Positions 4,870 through 6,768 of a stretch of 6,768 bases of DNA are shown piece after piece (position 1 is the first letter of the stretch; the number at the start of each line of letters is the position of its first letter). A program made the position numbers and the translations under genes. The notes under the pieces were generated by a model, which was given only the letters and a program-made list of their open reading frames with translations, did no database searches and was not told the origin of the DNA. Source of the DNA: Candidatus Dormiibacterota bacterium (GTDB taxonomy: Bacteria > Chloroflexota > Dormibacteria > Aeolococcales > Aeolococcaceae); the NCBI GenBank assembly GCA_003136295.1, contig PLDZ01000144.1, positions 431 to 7,198 on the forward strand. Reading direction: 5' to 3'.

Positions 4870-6768
4870 GTGATTGTCATCGCTGTTCTCATCTCGGTCG
4901 TGGTCACGGTGCTCTGTGGGGTGCTCTTCCTCGCAACCATCGGACCGGTGAGCCGGCGATTCCGCATCGTCAGAACGTCGTCGCCATCAGCGTCACATCA
5001 TGCTGCCCCGGGCATCACGCTGCGGGACGAGGTCGATGAGCTCGCTCAGTTCCTGGCGGCATGGCAACGTGTGACCGACGATCGTCTGAGTGGCCGCGTC
5101 GAGCAGTCGGAAGTCCTTGATGCCGGACTGCTGGCGCATGTCGCCAACTTGCTCGGTGCAGAGCGGATCGTGATCAGCCTGCTTGACCCGAGTGGGCTGC
5201 GCATCGTCGACGGTCACCCGGGTATCGAGGAGTCGGTTGTCGTCGGAGATTCGCCAAGCCGTCGCGCGGTTCACTCCGGTCAGATTTTCATCGGCGACCT
5301 GCTCTCGGACAAGCCCTGGGGGCCGGACACCATCACATTCCGAGACCGCACCGGCACCGGTCCGGTCATGGCCATCCCGATGGTCAGTGGCGGCGAGAGC
5401 GTCGGCGCGGTCATGGTCCTGCGCAGTGCCGGAGAGATGCAGTTCACCCGTGTTGAGTCGGACCGGGCGCGGATTCTCGTCCCACCGCTGGCCGGCGCCG
5501 TACGGCTCAGCAGCCTGTCAGATCAGACGCGCAGCGACAACATCGCGGCCGATGTGGAGCGAACCCGCCTCTCCACCAGCCTCCGTATGCTGCTCGAGTC
5601 GGCGGGTGAAGGGATCTACGGCATCGATGCCGACGGTCGTTGCACGTTCATGAACACCGCTGCGGCGGGAGCGCTCGGTGTCGATATCTCCAAGGTGATG
5701 GGCGAACTCACCCATCCGCTGTTCCATCACAACCGGGCGGACGGTTCGGTGATCGCCTTTATCGACAGTCCCATCTACAAGGCCATGCATGGAGGCGGAA
5801 GTTGCCGCGTCGCAACCGAGGTGATGTGGCGCAGCGACGGCAGCTCATTTCCAGCTGAGTATTCCGCGTTCCCGATTGTCGACGAGGCGGCGATCACCGG
5901 CGAGGCGACCGGCGCCGTGATCACGTTCAATGACATCACCGAGCGCAAGCGGATCGAGGACGATCTCGCCGTCGCACATGCGCAGGCGATGGAGGCGTCT
6001 CGTCTGAAGTCAGAGTTCCTGGCCAACATGAGCCACGAGATCCGCACACCGATGAACGGTGTCATCGGGATGACGGGGTTGCTCTGTACCACCACGCTGA
6101 ACGCCGAACAACGGGAATACGCCGAGGCGATCAGCCAGTCGGCCGAATCGCTGCTCGCGGTGATCAATGACATCCTCGACTTCTCGAAAATCGAGGCAGG
6201 AAAGATCGATATCGAGGTCATCGACTTCGATCTCCGCCTCGTCGTGGAGGAGGCGGCGAAGCTCGTCGCTCCGAAGGCGGATGAAAAGGACCTCGAGCTC
6301 GCGGTGATGGTGGATCCGCAGATGTCCATGAGCGTGCGCGGCGACCCGGGCCGGATACGCCAGATCCTCATCAACCTGCTGGGCAATGCGGTCAAGTTCA
6401 CCGACACCGGCGAGGTCGTCCTCAGAGTCCGCAAGGAATCGGAGCACGGCACGTCGATCGGGGTTCGTTTCGAAGTGACCGACACCGGGATCGGCATCGA
6501 TGCGACGCAGCAGGCACGCCTCTTCGAGAGGTTCATCCAGGCGGATGCGTCCACGACGCGGCGGTTCGGCGGGACGGGCCTCGGGCTCGCGATCTGCAAG
6601 CGGCTCGCCGAACGTATGGGTGGCCAGATCGGCGTGCTGAGCGCGGCCGGGAAGGGAAGCACGTTCTGGTTCACGCTCACACTCGAGACTCGAGATCACG
6701 CTCCTGGGAAGCCGGCACCTCCTCCAGGGCTGGCGCCACTCCTGGACGGGAGCGCTGACGGCGTCATC
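4870..6768 (+). CDS. membrane-anchored GAF-PAS sensor histidine kinase, 3' end missing
   Basis: This is a two-component sensor kinase. 633 codons are visible with no stop, so the gene continues past the right edge. A single hydrophobic helix (residues 2-24) anchors it. Residues about 78-217 form a GAF-like domain. Residues about 237-360 are a PAS domain (ESAGEGIYGIDADG, ending in DITERKR). The HisKA dimerisation domain follows, with phosphoacceptor His389 in FLANMSHEIRTPMNG. The HATPase domain shows the N box ILINLLGNAVKF (Asn502, Asn506), the G1 box DTGIGI (Asp538), an F box LFERF and the G2 box GGTGLGLAI (from 567). A proline-rich linker (about 606-633) reaches the edge. Kinases with this BarA-like core often carry receiver domains next, so a hybrid kinase is likely but unseen. 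With no periplasmic loop or HAMP domain, it probably senses a cytosolic ligand through GAF and PAS. It starts with GTG behind GGAGGT. Confidence 0.95.
   Translation, partial: MIVIAVLISVVVTVLCGVLFLATIGPVSRRFRIVRTSSPSASHHAAPGITLRDEVDELAQFLAAWQRVTDDRLSGRVEQSEVLDAGLLAHVANLLGAERIVISLLDPSGLRIVDGHPGIEESVVVGDSPSRRAVHSGQIFIGDLLSDKPWGPDTITFRDRTGTGPVMAIPMVSGGESVGAVMVLRSAGEMQFTRVESDRARILVPPLAGAVRLSSLSDQTRSDNIAADVERTRLSTSLRMLLESAGEGIYGIDADGRCTFMNTAAAGALGVDISKVMGELTHPLFHHNRADGSVIAFIDSPIYKAMHGGGSCRVATEVMWRSDGSSFPAEYSAFPIVDEAAITGEATGAVITFNDITERKRIEDDLAVAHAQAMEASRLKSEFLANMSHEIRTPMNGVIGMTGLLCTTTLNAEQREYAEAISQSAESLLAVINDILDFSKIEAGKIDIEVIDFDLRLVVEEAAKLVAPKADEKDLELAVMVDPQMSMSVRGDPGRIRQILINLLGNAVKFTDTGEVVLRVRKESEHGTSIGVRFEVTDTGIGIDATQQARLFERFIQADASTTRRFGGTGLGLAICKRLAERMGGQIGVLSAAGKGSTFWFTLTLETRDHAPGKPAPPPGLAPLLDGSADGVI

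Noticed and set aside
4511..4873. 120-codon plus-strand frame between transporter and kinase whose TGA overlaps the kinase GTG as GTGA
   Set aside because: The stop-start overlap is tempting, but there is no ribosome binding site at 4511, about a third of its codons end in A or T unlike the neighbours, and the product is Cys/Arg/Pro-rich with no recognisable domain. The kinase also has its own strong GGAGGT.
5775..6680. 301-codon minus-strand frame inside the histidine kinase gene
   Set aside because: It is the antisense of the HisKA/HATPase coding region. The product is Ser/Arg-rich with no domain, and the plus strand is clearly coding with every kinase box intact. Long antisense frames are common in GC-rich genes.
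6010..6699. 229-codon minus-strand frame inside the histidine kinase gene
   Set aside because: Same region and reason: an Asp/Arg/Glu-rich antisense shadow with no family features.

Overview
The window is GC-rich DNA with GTG start codons on three of its five recognisable genes and TAnnnT-type -10 hexamers placed almost on top of start codons. This fits a high-GC bacterium, most likely an actinomycete-like lineage. That placement is inferred from composition and gene style only, and I cannot name a genus.

Layout. Positions 1-111 hold a GC-rich hairpin and possibly the first codons of another minus-strand gene running off the left edge. Positions 112-1089 (minus) encode an agmatinase/arginase-family ureohydrolase. 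A divergent promoter region of about 90 bp follows. Then come plus-strand genes: a HAD hydrolase of the haloacid-dehalogenase type (1178-1942), an AMP-forming acyl-CoA ligase (2040-3674) and a ten-helix EamA/DMT-type transporter (3671-4501). The transporter overlaps the ligase stop by 4 bp and appears to start on a rare CTG codon. A 368-bp gap without a convincing gene (4502-4869) contains a tandem 8-bp repeat and a dyad near a -10-like hexamer. Last is a membrane-anchored GAF-PAS sensor histidine kinase (4870 onward), cut by the right edge after its ATPase domain.

How the genes may work together. The ligase and transporter are almost certainly co-transcribed and translationally coupled. The HAD enzyme lies 97 bp upstream of the ligase and may share the transcript. 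A small-acid or acyl hydrolase, a CoA-activating enzyme and a small-metabolite exporter or importer would fit an organic-acid handling cassette, but the sequence names no substrate. The ureohydrolase is transcribed away from this group, and the kinase has its own upstream region. I see no CRISPR array, tRNA, rRNA, transposase or phage gene, and no clear evidence of a new defence or mobile system. The most notable local oddities are the CTG start, the leaderless divergent promoter pair and the tandem GTGACAGT sites.
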